NCBI RefSeq assembly: GCF_040807025.1
Contig: NC_090946.1
Location: 3,824,001-3,888,000, forward strand
Direction of reading: 5' to 3'
DNA: 64,000 nt
Source of the DNA: Struthio camelus
Lineage: Eukaryota; Chordata; Aves; Struthioniformes; Struthionidae
A model generated the notes under the pieces. It was not told where the DNA came from and ran no database searches. It saw only the letters and a list, made by a program, of their open reading frames with translations. The translations under genes and the position numbers were made by a program. Of the stretch, positions 46,101 through 56,928 are shown piece by piece; positions within the stretch are counted from its first letter, which is position 1; each line of letters begins with the position of its first letter.

Positions 46101-49100
46101 TCCCTGCCCCCCCCTCCCCGGGCGCCAGCCAATCGCGGCGGAGGCGAGGTCCCGTTGGCCGGGAGGTGGTGGGGCGGCGGGGCCAACGGGAGGGTGGCTG
46201 GGGTGGCCCCCACCCACGCGCGGCGGCGCAGGGTGGCCGAGGGGGCCGAGCTGCTGCACCTGGACCTGGCGGTGGAGAACGGCACCGGGGGGCTGGCGGC
46301 GGCGCGGCCCGTCACCTGGCAGGTGGAGTACCCCGGCCAGGACCCCGAGGCTCAGAAGGACAAGATGGTGTGGGAGATCCAGGTGTCGGAGCGGGACGTC
46401 CGCGCCCTCGTCCCGCTGGCGCAGGTGGGTGTCCGCCGGCCCCGGGCCCCCGGCCCGCCCCCCGCCCGGCCGCAACCTCGGCCCCTCTCTGCCCCGCAGG
46501 AGCTGGAGATCGTCAACACGGCGCCGCTGACGGGCGTCCCGCGGGCCGTGCCGGTGAAGCTGGTGGCCGTGGAGGCCGGGGGTGGCGTGGCCGAGGTCAC
46601 CGAGCAGCTGGGTTGCGAGTCGGCCGACAAGCAGGTGCTGCAGGTGAGCGGGGCGCCCCCGGGGCCCCCGCCCCGCCGGCCCGCCGCTGCCCCCTGCCCC
46701 TGTCCGTGTCCCCCACCAGGTGGCCGACGCCTGTGACGCCGTGTTCGTGGCGGGCAAGGAGAGCCGGGGCGCCCGCGGGGCCCGGGTGGACTTCTGGTTC
46801 CGGCGTTTCCACGCCTCGCTGCTCTTCACCGTCTGGGCGCCGCTGCTGCCCCTCCGCGTCGACCTGCGCGACACCACGCTGGAGCAAGTGCGGGGCTGGC
46901 GCCTGCCCGCCGGCTCTGCCGACAGGTGAGCCGGCCATGGCGGCCGACGAGGCCTCTGAGATGGGAAGAGGTGCGGGCTAAGCCCGGGGCGTTTGCCTGG
47001 CTGAGCCCCGTGGCACTCACGCCAGGCACCGCTGCCCCGCTGAGCCCCGCTGCGCTCATGACACGCGCCCCTTCCCTGCTGAGTCCCGCCGTGCTCATGA
47101 TGCACCCCTTCCCTGCTGAGCCCTGCCAGGCTCGTGACGCGTGTGTCCCCCGCTGCCCCCTCCCCAGCATCCACGCCGAGGCGGAGGAGCCCGGGGAGGA
47201 GGCCGAGCGGCGCGCCCGGGGCTGCCGGCCCCAGTACCAGCGCACGGCGGTGCGGTTCCTGGCGCACTTCGTGGCCCACCCGCTCGACGGCGGGCGCCAC
47301 CTCACCTACCTGCCGGGTGCCGAATGGCTCCTCGACGTCTCCCACCTGGTGGCCGCCCATGCCAGGGTGCTGGACCCCCGTGTGGCCTCGCTGGAAGGGG
47401 GGGCTGTGGTGGTCGGTCGGGAGCCTGGAGTGACCTCCGTGGAGGTAGGGATGTGGGGCTCGGGTTTGGGGAGGGGGAAATGCAGGAGCTGGGGAGAGGG
47501 AGATGGGGGATGGGAGGAGGTGGGAGGGAAGCTGGGGGTGGAGGAGCTGGGAAGAGGGAAATGGGGGGGGTGGGAGGAAGTGTGGGGATACCAAGGTAGG
47601 AGGAGTATCTGGGGGCTGGGAAGAGGGTGATGGGGGCAGGAGGAGGTGTGGGGGATACCAGGGTGGGAGGGTATCGGGGGGCTGGGAAGAGGGTGATGGG
47701 GGCAGGAGGAGGTTGGGGGATACCAGGGTGGGAGGGTATCTGGGAGTTGGAGGGGCTGGGGAGAGGGAGGACAGGCCGGGGGAGGCACGAGGAGGAGTGG
47801 CAGGAAGGGACGTGTCCCTCAGCCTGGCGTCCCTGTGCCCGCAGGTCCGCTCGCCCATCTCGGACTCCATCCTGGGAGAGCAGATGCTGGTGGTGTCAGA
47901 GGAGAAGGTGACGGTGACGGAGCTGCGGGCCCAGGTGGTGTCAGGGCTGTCCCTGACGGTGACGGCTGAGCCGGGGCGCCCCGACATCATCATGGCCACG
48001 TGCCAAGGGACGGCTGCTCTGCGCTCCCCCAAACAGGTGAGGGGGACGGGAGGGGCAGCACCGAGCATCTCCCATGGGGACCCTGGCTGGGACGCTGGGG
48101 GGGACGGTCCCCTTGCTTCCCGGTGCCAGCCCGCCTTGTGTCCCTGGCAGGAGGCGACGCTCTCGGTCTGGCTGGCCTTCTCCGACCACACGCTGGCCCC
48201 GCTGGAGCTGTACGGGTGGCAGGAGGCGGCGCTGGCCGTGGCCTCACTAGACCCCGCCGTGGCCTCGGTGCGCCCACCCAGGGCCACCCCCTCGCGCCCA
48301 CTGCTGGTGGCCGAGGGGCCGGGGCGCGGGGCGCTGCTCCAGCTCAGCCTGCACGCCCCTGATGCCTGCCGCAAGAGCCGGCACCGGGCTGCCCCACTGG
48401 CTACCGGCACCGCCTGGCTTGAGGTGGGCCCCGGCTGGCGCGCGCCCACCCCCGGCAGCCCCAAACACCGTGGCGGCCGCCCCCGGCCCAGCTCACCCTT
48501 CCCACGGGCCGAGGGCGCCATGTCTGGGGAGGCGGTGACGGCTGCAGCGAGCGAGCCGCGGAGGAGGGAGCCTGCCGGCGTGGGACCAGCCTCCACCAAG
48601 CTCCAGGGGCTGGGGTCTTCCTCGGAGGAGGAGGAGGAGGAGGATGGCTATGGTCACAGTCGCACCGGTAGGGAGGAAGAGGAAGAGGATGAGATGGTAA
48701 AGGCCCCCGAGCGGGTGACCGACCTGGAGATCGGCATGTACGTCCTGCTCGGCGTCTTCTGCCTGGCCATCTTCATCTTCCTCATCAACTGCGTCTTCTT
48801 CGTCCTGCGGTACCAGCACAAGGAGCCGCCGGATACTGGCGCGGCCCCCTCCGCCCCGCAGCCCCACAACTGGGTTTGGCTGGGCACCGACCAGGAGGAG
48901 CTGAGCCGGCAGCTGGACCGCCGGCAGCCGGAGCCCGGTGCCCAGCCAGCCGCAGGTCCCCAGGCTGGTGCCGAGGGCGGGCAGTGCTGCTGTGGGGTGC
49001 CCCCGGACGCCGCGCCAGCGCCTGGTCCTGATGCAGGCGAGCCCGGTGGCAGCCCGCTCCTGGGCACCCCGACGCCTGGGGCTGCCCTGCCCCGCAAGGA

Positions 49101-49314
49101 GGGGGGCGCGCCAGGGGGCGGCCGGAGGAAGCGCGTGGAGTTCGTCACCTTCGCGCCCCCACGGGCGCCCGAGGAGCCCCCCCTGCCCGCCCCCAACGTC
49201 CAGTCCATCCTGGTGGCCAGCGAGGACGACATCCGCTGGGTGTGCGAGGACATGGGGCTCCGGGACCCCGAGGAGCTCAGGAGCTACATGGAGAGGATCC
49301 GGGGCAGCTCCTGA
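43115..49314 (+). CDS. TMEM132A: Transmembrane protein 132A
   Basis: Eleven exons: 43115-43199, 44601-44815, 44897-45115, 45196-45506, 45610-45762, 46232-46424, 46500-46643, 46720-46925, 47168-47444, 47845-48036, 48151-49314. Phases agree, giving 1052 residues (human 1023). The Ala/Pro-rich signal peptide is encoded by exon 1. The extracellular part shows TMEM132 family blocks: ARVLFHLQGPDWLPRG, PGQLFTATLVLRHNFTA, RPVTWQVEYPGQDPEAQKDK, CDAVFVAGKESRGARG, and LLDVSHLVAAHARVLD. An acidic stretch precedes the single transmembrane helix (MYVLLGVFCLAIFIFLI, about residue 860). The cytoplasmic tail has PHNWVWLGTDQEELSRQLDR, an RVxF-like KRVEFVTF, and the conserved C-terminus DIRWVCEDMGLRDPEELR. The protein has been linked to Wnt signalling through Wntless and to ER chaperone BiP. 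The gene is extremely GC-rich. Confidence 0.96.
43336..44190 (+). repeat. Degenerate tandem array in TMEM132A intron 1
   Basis: About a dozen or more diverged units of roughly 50-65 bp. Each contains a GATCTG(C/T)-type core, a pyrimidine-rich stretch, and (C)CATGCACACGGGATCCCCTG-like sequence. Units are more alike near the 5' end and fade towards 44200. Confidence 0.8.
45836..46133 (+). promoter_or_regulatory. Cluster of seven CCAAT boxes in TMEM132A intron 5
   Basis: CCAAT pentamers start at 45836, 45880, 45934, 45992, 46039, 46059 and 46129, all on the plus strand. Six of the seven continue as CCAATC, and four as CCAATC[AG]G, the extended NF-Y consensus. Spacing is 20-70 bp. The intron is 469 bp and ends at exon 6 (46232). 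It may be an internal promoter or enhancer, or a diverged tandem repeat that happens to contain the motif. Confidence 0.6.
46970..47150 (+). repeat. Short tandem repeat in TMEM132A intron 8
   Basis: Three to four imperfect units of about 50 bp with CCTGCTGAGCCCCGC, then GTGCTCATGA and C(G)C(A)CCCCTTC. Confidence 0.65.
47560..47770 (+). repeat. Tandem repeat in TMEM132A intron 9
   Basis: About three units of roughly 65-70 bp built on GGGGCTGGGAAGAGGGTGAT, then GGGGGCAGGAGGAGGT and GGGGATACCAGGGTGGGAGG. It is purine-rich on the plus strand. Confidence 0.8.
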
Positions 49315-50069
49315 CCTGGAGGGGCTGTCCCCAGCCCCCCAGCCGGCGCCAAGCCGGGCAAACCAGTAAGGGACCAACCTCCTCCTCCCCACACCTCCCT
49401 GCCACTCTCCAGGGGGAGGTGTACCTGCCCCACTTCCTCTGCTTGCGGCAGGCCGTGCCGCTCTGGAGGACCCATCCCCATCCGCTCCCCGGCCAGCATG
49501 GTGGCTGAAGCCCTGCACCACCAGGGTCGCTGGAGAGACTGGCCCCAGATGCCTGCGGCTCTATGGGAGAGGCATCGCCATTAGGGACCAGCTCGCACAG
49601 CCGTTGCCTCCCATCTCAGAGCGTCTGCTCCTCTCCCTGTGGTCCACGGCAGCTCCCCAGGCCCACTTCGCCAGGAGGTTCACCACCGCAGCCATGCACC
49701 CAGGTGTCCTGCTGGTCGCCTTGGCCTTGGAGGGTATTGTCGTCACTGGAAGCTGCCCCGGGAGGGGGAATTGCGCGGAGGAAGCCTCGGTCCTCTTACT
49801 GCTTTGGGTCTCATTGCGATGTCGTGTTCATAGTGATGATGAGTCCTGTGATCTGATCCCGGGGACCGTCCTGTGTCCCCCTGCCTCATCCCCAGCCCTG
49901 TCCCCCCGCAGCAAGGAGGGGGTTGGGGGTGCGAGCCCGTCCCCACCTTCACCCTGGCCATGCATCCATTTTGTATGATTGGCATTTTATACCTGTAGCA
50001 TTGTGGGAAGGGGCTGCCACGAGGGGTCTGTTATTTATGGAAGATTTTTAATTCTGACATTGTTACAAA

Positions 50070-50075
50070 AATAAA
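50070..50075 (+). terminator. Poly(A) signal of TMEM132A
   Basis: AATAAA in an A/T-rich stretch about 756 bp after the stop codon. Confidence 0.8.
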
Positions 50076-51045
50076 ATATTTAAAAAAGCTGACCCGTCCC
50101 CTCCTCCCTGTGCCATGGCGTGTCTGTTCCTGCTGGGAAGGGAAGGGGACCGGAGAGCTGGGTGTCTGCAAGGCCACCTCCTGCCACAGCCCCCATCTCG
50201 CCGTGGCTGGCATGCGGGGGTGGAGGGGGGGGGATAAAGATGCAATTCCTCCACCTGAAAGGGCCTTTTCACCATGGAGAAGCTGCCCAAACAAGCCCCA
50301 GACGAGCTGAAGGAGCAGAGCCATGGCAGGGAAGTACATCAGGGAGTGCCTGCAAGAGCCATGCTGGGTCCGTGGTGGAGGAAGGAGCAGGCAGGTGGCT
50401 CTCGGAGGGCTTGAACCGACAGCAGAGGATGCAAGGAGGGGCTGCGACCGGGAGTGATACAGGCTCCGAGGGGAGGGCTGGCTCTGCCAGGCACAGCCCA
50501 GCCTGCTGAGGCTCTGTGGGGCTATTGAAGGGGCTGTGGGGCCTGGGGTGGGCTGTTTGCATTGGGCTTAGCGTGGGAGGGAGAGGAAGGCAGAGCTGGT
50601 CACGGGAAGGGCTTTGGGCTCCGTTCCTGGCTCTGGCACAGCCAGGGTGACCTTGGCGCGATGGCCTGGTTGGCACACGGACAAGTCTGGCTGCGCTGCT
50701 CTGCTCTGCTCTGCCTGGCGAGGAAATGGGCACCCCAGGAGGTTGTGGCCATGTGGGGAAGGGAGTCCCTCCCCTCCCCATCATGCCATACAGAATGGAC
50801 GCCTACCTTCCTCTTCCTTGGCCCATCCAGACCTAACTCACATAGGACCAGGAACATCCCTGGTCTTGCCTGGTGCCTGCCACAGGCAGGCCCCTCCAGC
50901 TGGAGCAACAGGCCCACAAACACCTCAGACACCCCTCTTCCACCTACCTGAACTCTGGTGAACCATCTCCCCTACCACATAGTCCCGCAGGAAGGTTTAC
51001 TGGTGAAATCCAGCAGGTTTAGGGGTACATGTCCACACCAGTCCC
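50076..51045. other. Spacer between convergent TMEM132A and SLC15A3
   Basis: No coding exon, RNA gene or repeat family was recognised. Confidence 0.5.
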
Positions 51046-51051
51046 TTTATT
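51046..51051 (-). terminator. Poly(A) signal of SLC15A3
   Basis: TTTATT on the plus strand is AATAAA for the minus-strand gene, 462 bp after its stop codon. Confidence 0.7.
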
Positions 51052-51512
51052 CAGGGATGCCGTATGGATTTCTCTCTCTCTCGGACCCCTTCCAACTTGT
51101 TCCGGTGGTCCTGAGATATCCCCAGTTTCCCACAGATATCCCTAGCAGGATCATGCCAGGAGAACACAAGGGAAAGCTCCCCTGCCCCAGCCTTCCTCAT
51201 CACCCTGTTCCTTGCAGGCTCTCCTCAGGCTGGACCAGCTCAGGGCTGCATCACCAAGCAGGGATGCAGTAAATCATCCCAACCGTACGTCTGGTTCCCT
51301 CTCACAGCAGGCTGTGAGCCATCCCTGCTGCTCCCCGGAAACCCAGGGAGAGTAGGGTCCTAGGGCTGCAGAAAGGGAGTGAGCAGGGGTCTTTGTCACA
51401 GCTCTGGCTGTCACCAGGACGTGTTCCACCTGTCCTGGTGGGACTGAGGCCAGCATCCTGTCTCTGAATTGATGTGGGAATGGGGACAAGGCCTGGGTCA
51501 CCTCTCATGGTG

Positions 51513-54500
51513 TCAGTCTTCCTCCTGCTCCATGCAATGGTGGCAAGTGCTGGGCTGCCGTGGCTGTTTTTCATAGTGCATGGAGATCCAAGCAAAGAGG
51601 AGGCAGGTGACTGACTGGATGCCCGCCAGCAGGAAGAAGTAATAGTCCATGCGGCAGTTGTTAATATTCCCTGCGAGCAGGAGGACAGTCAGAGCCCAGG
51701 GGAGCCCTATGGACACCCCTGTGCTGCTCTGCACCCCATCCCCACTCTGCTGGCCACAAAGGTGGCTTAAATGCACAGGAAAAATGGCCTTACAAGGGTA
51801 TGCAGAACGTGAGACCCAACCTAGAACCCCCACCCCGGTGCCACTGTTCCCCTGGCTCACGGGGCCATGTCACCTCCTGCTAGCCAGCAGGGCTCCCAGC
51901 CTGTGCTCACCATAGTCCTCTGGGCAGTGCATCCACCCATGGGAAGGCAGTGAGAGGAGGGTCAAAAGTCCAGAGCCCAGGAGCGAGCCCACCCCAGAGA
52001 TGAAGAAGAAGAGACCCATGATGGCTCCTTTCATGGACTTGGGGGCCTCAGAGTAGGCAAACTCAAGGCCTGCGAGAAAGCAGACAGAGCACATGGTACT
52101 GATGGCAGGGCAAGGCCTTGAATCCTTCGATGGGGTCTGCCATCTGCCCACCAAACAACCTTGCCGCTGCTGAAGTCTGCAGAGTGCAAGTTGCTGCTTG
52201 GCGGGGTGCACACAGACGGGTGCCCTGGGGCTGTGCGGGGCAAGGACGGGAGGGCACCACTTACCCGGGATGCTGGCAAACAGCTCACTGATGCCGATGA
52301 GCAGGTACTGGGGGATCTGCCACCAGATAGGCAGCGAGGCGGCCAGGTAACTGTCCTTGCCAATGCGCTGTGAGACAGTCTGGTTGCGATGCACATACTG
52401 CAGCCGCTCCCTCTCCAGGACACCTGAGGGAGATAGGTGGTGAGGACAGATGGAGCACCTGCCTGTTACAGGCTTCCACCCGAGGGTGATCAGGCTGGGA
52501 CCTTACCTGCTGTGAGGATGGAGGCGAGGCCAAAGAACATGCCCAGGGACATCCGCTTGAGCGCTGATGGCAGCAGCTTCCGCCTCACCAGGAAGGGGTC
52601 AATGACACGGTCTTTCAGTGGCACCAAAGCCAGTAAGACCACTACATTGGCCAGCAGGAGCCAGGCATCTGGGAACTGCAGGTAGACACAGGTGGAGATC
52701 CAGCAGTTGTTCTCAGGAAGGAGCTCAGCATGCCTGGGGATGCCCCTGGCTCCTGACCTGGCCCTCACCCAGCGTGTCTGCAAGCTCCCAGCCCCATCCC
52801 TCACCATGTAGTTGTGGGTGGTGCTGGCATGGGTCTGGCCATGCTGGAAGATGCTAGGGATGTGGAGGTGCAGGCCCTGCAGGTAATAGGTCGACTGCAT
52901 CTAAAAGACACAATGAAGTTTGCTCTGTTGACTCAGTGGCGAGGGGAGAAAAGCCAGCTCCTGAACAGACCCACCATCCTGTCTGCTCCCAGTCTTTCCT
53001 CCAGTCAGTGTGAAGCATCTTCTTCTTAAACTGCTCCAAAGCTGCTTGAAAAAACAGGAACTCTAAAAGCCTCCAGCAGAGCTGAATGTACAGCTCCGGG
53101 CATTAGGTGGCATGTGGCATGGGCTCCCAGCCCAAACTCGTGTCTTGGGACTACCACGTTCCTCGTGCCCCAAGATACCCATGAGCACCCTGGTCCTCCA
53201 CTCCCTCCACTCCCTGCAGGCTGTTTCCCTTGAGTGATTGCTGAGTACTGCCTATCCACCAAGGTCCTGCCTGCAGAGCAGTCCTGCTATTAAACCTGTC
53301 CCTGGGCCCATCCTTCTCATAGCTATCACCCTACTTGTCTGGGGGAACTCAGCGTCTCCAGAAGGCCCCTCTGCAGAGGAGACTGGCCAGGGCTAGGATT
53401 TTGGACCCATCTTGGCCCTTGCCTAGCCTTCCCAACTGCCTGGCATAGAGGTCCCCCATCACACCTCACCTGGAAGTAGACCATCCAGTAAGGGATTAAA
53501 GTCAGCATCATGGGCAGGATCTTGGCCATCACCTGGAAGTTGGCAAGGTCCTCCTCATGTGTTGGAGCCCCGGGCTGTGGTCTGCTGTTGGGGAAAGGCT
53601 CCCTGGCCCCAGCCTGTGACCAGCGAGTGCTCAGCCTAGGAGAGAAGGACAGCATAAGAAGGGCCAGGCATGGGATGTCTCAGCTCTCAGCAGATCCCCC
53701 AACCCTGTCTCACCTGGTCCTGGTGCCCCCCAGCCAGGTGCAGCCGCAGCTTTGCAAGGCCAGTTTGATCATGATAGAGACTTGGCTGCCCGTGGGGGGC
53801 TTGGTAACAAAGGTGGGGGTGGCCAGGAGGAAGATGAGGAGGGCCAAGGCCAGGCAGGCAACAGGGATAAGGTAGCCGGCCAGAAAGCTGATGTTCTGCT
53901 GGACGAAGGCCACCACCAGGAGGGAGAAGACAGCCCCGATGTTGATGCTCCAGTAGAACCAGTTGAAGAAGCGCCGTGTGGTGTCCTCACCCCGGTCAGT
54001 CACCTGCCAGAGCAAGGGAAGGCAATGTGGAGGAATGAGCCCCATAAACCAGCTCAGCACTGGCGGTGCCTGAGCAGAGACAAACCTCAGCCCTGAACCC
54101 AGGGTTTCCATCTCATCCCCTGTCCTACCACCCCCCCCCATCTCTGCCATGCCCCAACCCTCCTCCACAGCCCCCTCTCACCACCTCCTGCTTCTCTTCA
54201 CCCCTCACCTTCCAGCTTTCCACTCCTTCCAGTGCCCCACTTCCCCCAGCAGGGCTCCCACAAAGGGCCTGGAAGAATTTGCAGGTGATCTATGGGGACA
54301 AAACCATCCTGGGAACCAGCATGTCTGATCCTCCCCATAGCCTTTCTTCCTGGGTTGTGAGGAGACTATCCCCTTGGCTTTGCAGTAGAGAAACAGAAAC
54401 TGGCAGGTCCATTGCACATCAGCACAAGTACCCAGAGCTGGAGGCCAGAGGCATGGCCAGAGGGAGGAGGCCAGAGGGAGGAGGACATGGCAGAAAGGCC

Positions 54501-55062
54501 CACTTACCTGGTCAGCGCCGAAAGAGGTGAGGTTGGCCCTGACAGAGCTGACACCCAGAGCCAAGAGCAGGAGGCCAGAGTAGACCACGGGGGCACAGTA
54601 CTGGTACTGGGGCTGCCCTGGGCACATCCCAGTGTCATTCACGGAGCAATTTTGGATGGAGTAGGAGGACATCTGCCCACACAGGGAGAGGCGCCCATCA
54701 AGTGAGGCCATGGTGGGCAGCAGGCAAGCTGCCAGGAGGTACAGCAAGAAGCTCAGGGCCACAGTGCCGTAGCGGCCCAGGTAGACATCCGCCAGCCAGC
54801 CGCCGATGGGCGAGAGCAGGTAGGATGCCCCCAGGAAGAGCAGGGAGGCGCGGGACGCCTGGGTCCCGCCCCAGTTGAAGGTGCTGCTGTTGAGGTAGAG
54901 CACCAAGTTGGCGACAATGCCGAAGAAGGCCGCCCGCTCCAGGCACTCCACCACTAGCACGGCTGCGCATGCTGCCCAGCGGCCCTTGAGGGGTGGCCTG
55001 TCCCGGGCCCTGCTGGCCACCAGCAAGGGTCTCCGCTCCCCGCGGCCTCCTGCCAGGGCCAT
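51513..55062 (-). CDS. SLC15A3: Solute carrier family 15 member 3 (proton-coupled peptide/histidine transporter)
   Basis: Eight exons (plus-strand coordinates, in gene order): 54508-55062, 53714-54003, 53470-53635, 52805-52900, 52507-52675, 52265-52423, 51911-52069, 51513-51670. They join in frame to 583 residues (human 581). It is a 12-helix POT/PTR transporter. The proton-coupling motif ExxER is present in helix 1 ([17 protein letters not shown]), followed by the family block [15 protein letters not shown]. Later blocks include [60 protein letters not shown] and [19 protein letters not shown]. An acidic dileucine motif (E9-RRP-LL) near the N-terminus fits endolysosomal sorting. It exports histidine, di/tripeptides and muramyl dipeptide from endolysosomes to the cytosol in immune cells. 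Confidence 0.96.
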
Positions 55063-55360
55063 GCCCTGCCTCCGCTCACCGTGGCGGCAGCCGTCTGTCC
55101 CCTCCCCAGCCCCTGGGGCCAGCTGCGCTCCTCTTCACTGCCGCGTCCGGGCAGGATGACCGCGTCTCCCGCTCGTGCCTCTGCCGGGGGCCCCTTCCTC
55201 TCCCGGCTTTCCCCTCTCAGTCTCTGCCCCAGGCTCTCCTCCTCGCTGGGTGGGTTTTTCTCCTGCCTCTTCCCTCTCCATCCCCTGTCCCCTCCCCTCC
55301 CCGGCTCCCACTTCCCCATTTCTCCGATGAATAGAGACATCATATGACGACCAGTGGCTC

Positions 55361-55372
55361 AGAAGTGAAACT
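55361..55372 (+). promoter_or_regulatory. ISRE/IRF-like motif upstream of SLC15A3
   Basis: AGAAGTGAAACT lies about 300 bp upstream of the SLC15A3 start codon. It resembles the IRF-binding pattern GAAAGTGAAACT with one base missing. Mammalian SLC15A3 is induced by TLR and interferon signalling, so the site is plausible. Evidence is motif only. Confidence 0.4.
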
Positions 55373-56873
55373 CCTCAGCCCCGTGAGCTGGCACAGCTTC
55401 TCCTTTCACAGGGCCGTCGCCCTCCCAGCCTCAGTTTCCCCCCCCACCCCCGGCTCTCTGCCCGGGGCTGGGGCTTTGCTCTCCCCCACCGCTCCCGGGA
55501 GGGCCTTCCCGCATGGCTCTGCCAGGGCATTCGGGCCCCCTCAATCCAGGGCACCTGCGGCATCGAAACCCCCTCTCCGGAGCTGTGCTCTCCTTGGGCG
55601 GTGGGAGAGTCGGAGCCCCGGGCTGCGGGCTCGTGCCGTCCTGGGGCGTGGGGGGGGGGAGGGGGCATTGTCGTGTGTCCGCCCGAGATGGCCGGAGCCG
55701 CCAGGGCTGAGCGAAGCTGGGCTGTGTGAACCTTGCGCCGAACCATCGCTGACCTCCCACCACGCACTCACAAATCCCCCAGCTTGCGAGGTGACACGCG
55801 TGTGTTTGGCAGCCCCCTTTCCCAAGGAGGCGGGCCTGCGGGATCACGCGCTCAGGGTTTGCCTCCAGCTCTCTGGCGACGTCCATGAGGCTCGGCCGCG
55901 AGCTTGAAGATGATAGGTTTCAAAGAAAAAGGTTGGCTGAGGAAAGGAGGGAGTGAGGGGGAGAAAGAGCCAGAGACACCCTATTAGAGCCCGCCACAGC
56001 CCAAAACTCAGACCCTGGGTCGCCATGGCCGGGGATCCCCCCCCGGGGGAACCCCCCACATCTTAGGGCAGAGAGGGGCACCCCGGCCTTGGGGCGGGCC
56101 CGGCCTCCAGAGGGCAGCAGGGCTGCGCTGGCAGGCACCCGCCATGTGGATGCTCCCCGGGCCGGGCGACTGCCCTGAAGGTGGCAGGGGATGGAGGGAG
56201 CTGAGCAGTGGGATGGCTCCCTGGGGGCTCCCTTCCCTGGTGGCTGCGGAGCCGCCAGGGCTGCCCTGGGGCCCTCTGCGCCAACACCCGCTGCCTCCAT
56301 CGCCCTGTAAAGGTCCCAACGCTCAGGCAGGGCCCTGAGCTGCAGGGAGACCCCCCCCCCCCACCCCCCAGGTAGGCCCCAGTTCTGGACATGGTGGGAC
56401 ACCAGGAGACACAAATCCTGGCCCCAGCAAGGCACATGCCCTTGCAGCTGGGTACCACCAGCTGTGGGACCACAAGGTCCTCGTGGCTCCCCAAGGCGGT
56501 GCTGTGACTTGCAGGGACGCAGCAGATGTGTGGCATGGTACCTGAGCGAAGCCCACCTTGATCTAATCCCTTTCCCTGCTCAGGGGTGCTATTTCCTCCT
56601 GACAAATGGCTCATTTGTTTGCTGCACTTTGCAGGATGAAGCCACTCTGGCAGTTGCTCCGTTCTGCTCACTTTCTCCCCTCCCTCCACCCCCAAGATGC
56701 TGAGCTGGCTTCCTGGAGACCTCAACCACAAGACGGAAAAGGAGAGAGAGGCAGAGAGAGAGAGTGCGCACAGGGCTGCAGCAAAACCATGCCTCCAAGC
56801 AACTGAGAAAGGTGGTGGGAGGACAGGACTGTCTGAAGCCCACGATGGGACCACTCAGCAGCCTGTGAGAAGG
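55373..56873. other. Spacer between SLC15A3 and the next gene; GA-rich simple repeat
   Basis: The two genes are divergent. Positions 56742-56766 hold a GAGAGA-type simple repeat. No further coding exon was recognised. Confidence 0.5.
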
Positions 56874-56928
56874 ATGGAGATGCTCTACACACTCTTGGCG
56901 GCTCTCTCCTTGGCAGCGCCTGGACAAG
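56874..56928 (+). CDS. Candidate signal-peptide first exon, CD6 (or CD5) by position
   Basis: ATG at 56874 opens 18 codons (MEMLYTLLAALSLAAPGQ) plus one base, ending at G|GTATGT. This is a typical leader with a phase-1 donor, as in type-I lymphocyte receptors. In mammals CD6 follows SLC15A3 and has a very long first intron, so absence of scavenger-receptor exons in the remaining 7 kb fits. Nothing in the exon itself identifies CD6; a chance leader-like reading frame remains possible. Confidence 0.45.

Noticed and set aside
46044-48599. 851-codon minus-strand open frame across TMEM132A
   Set aside because: It is antisense to spliced, conserved TMEM132A exons and crosses their introns. High GC content removes stop codons, and no family resemblance is seen.
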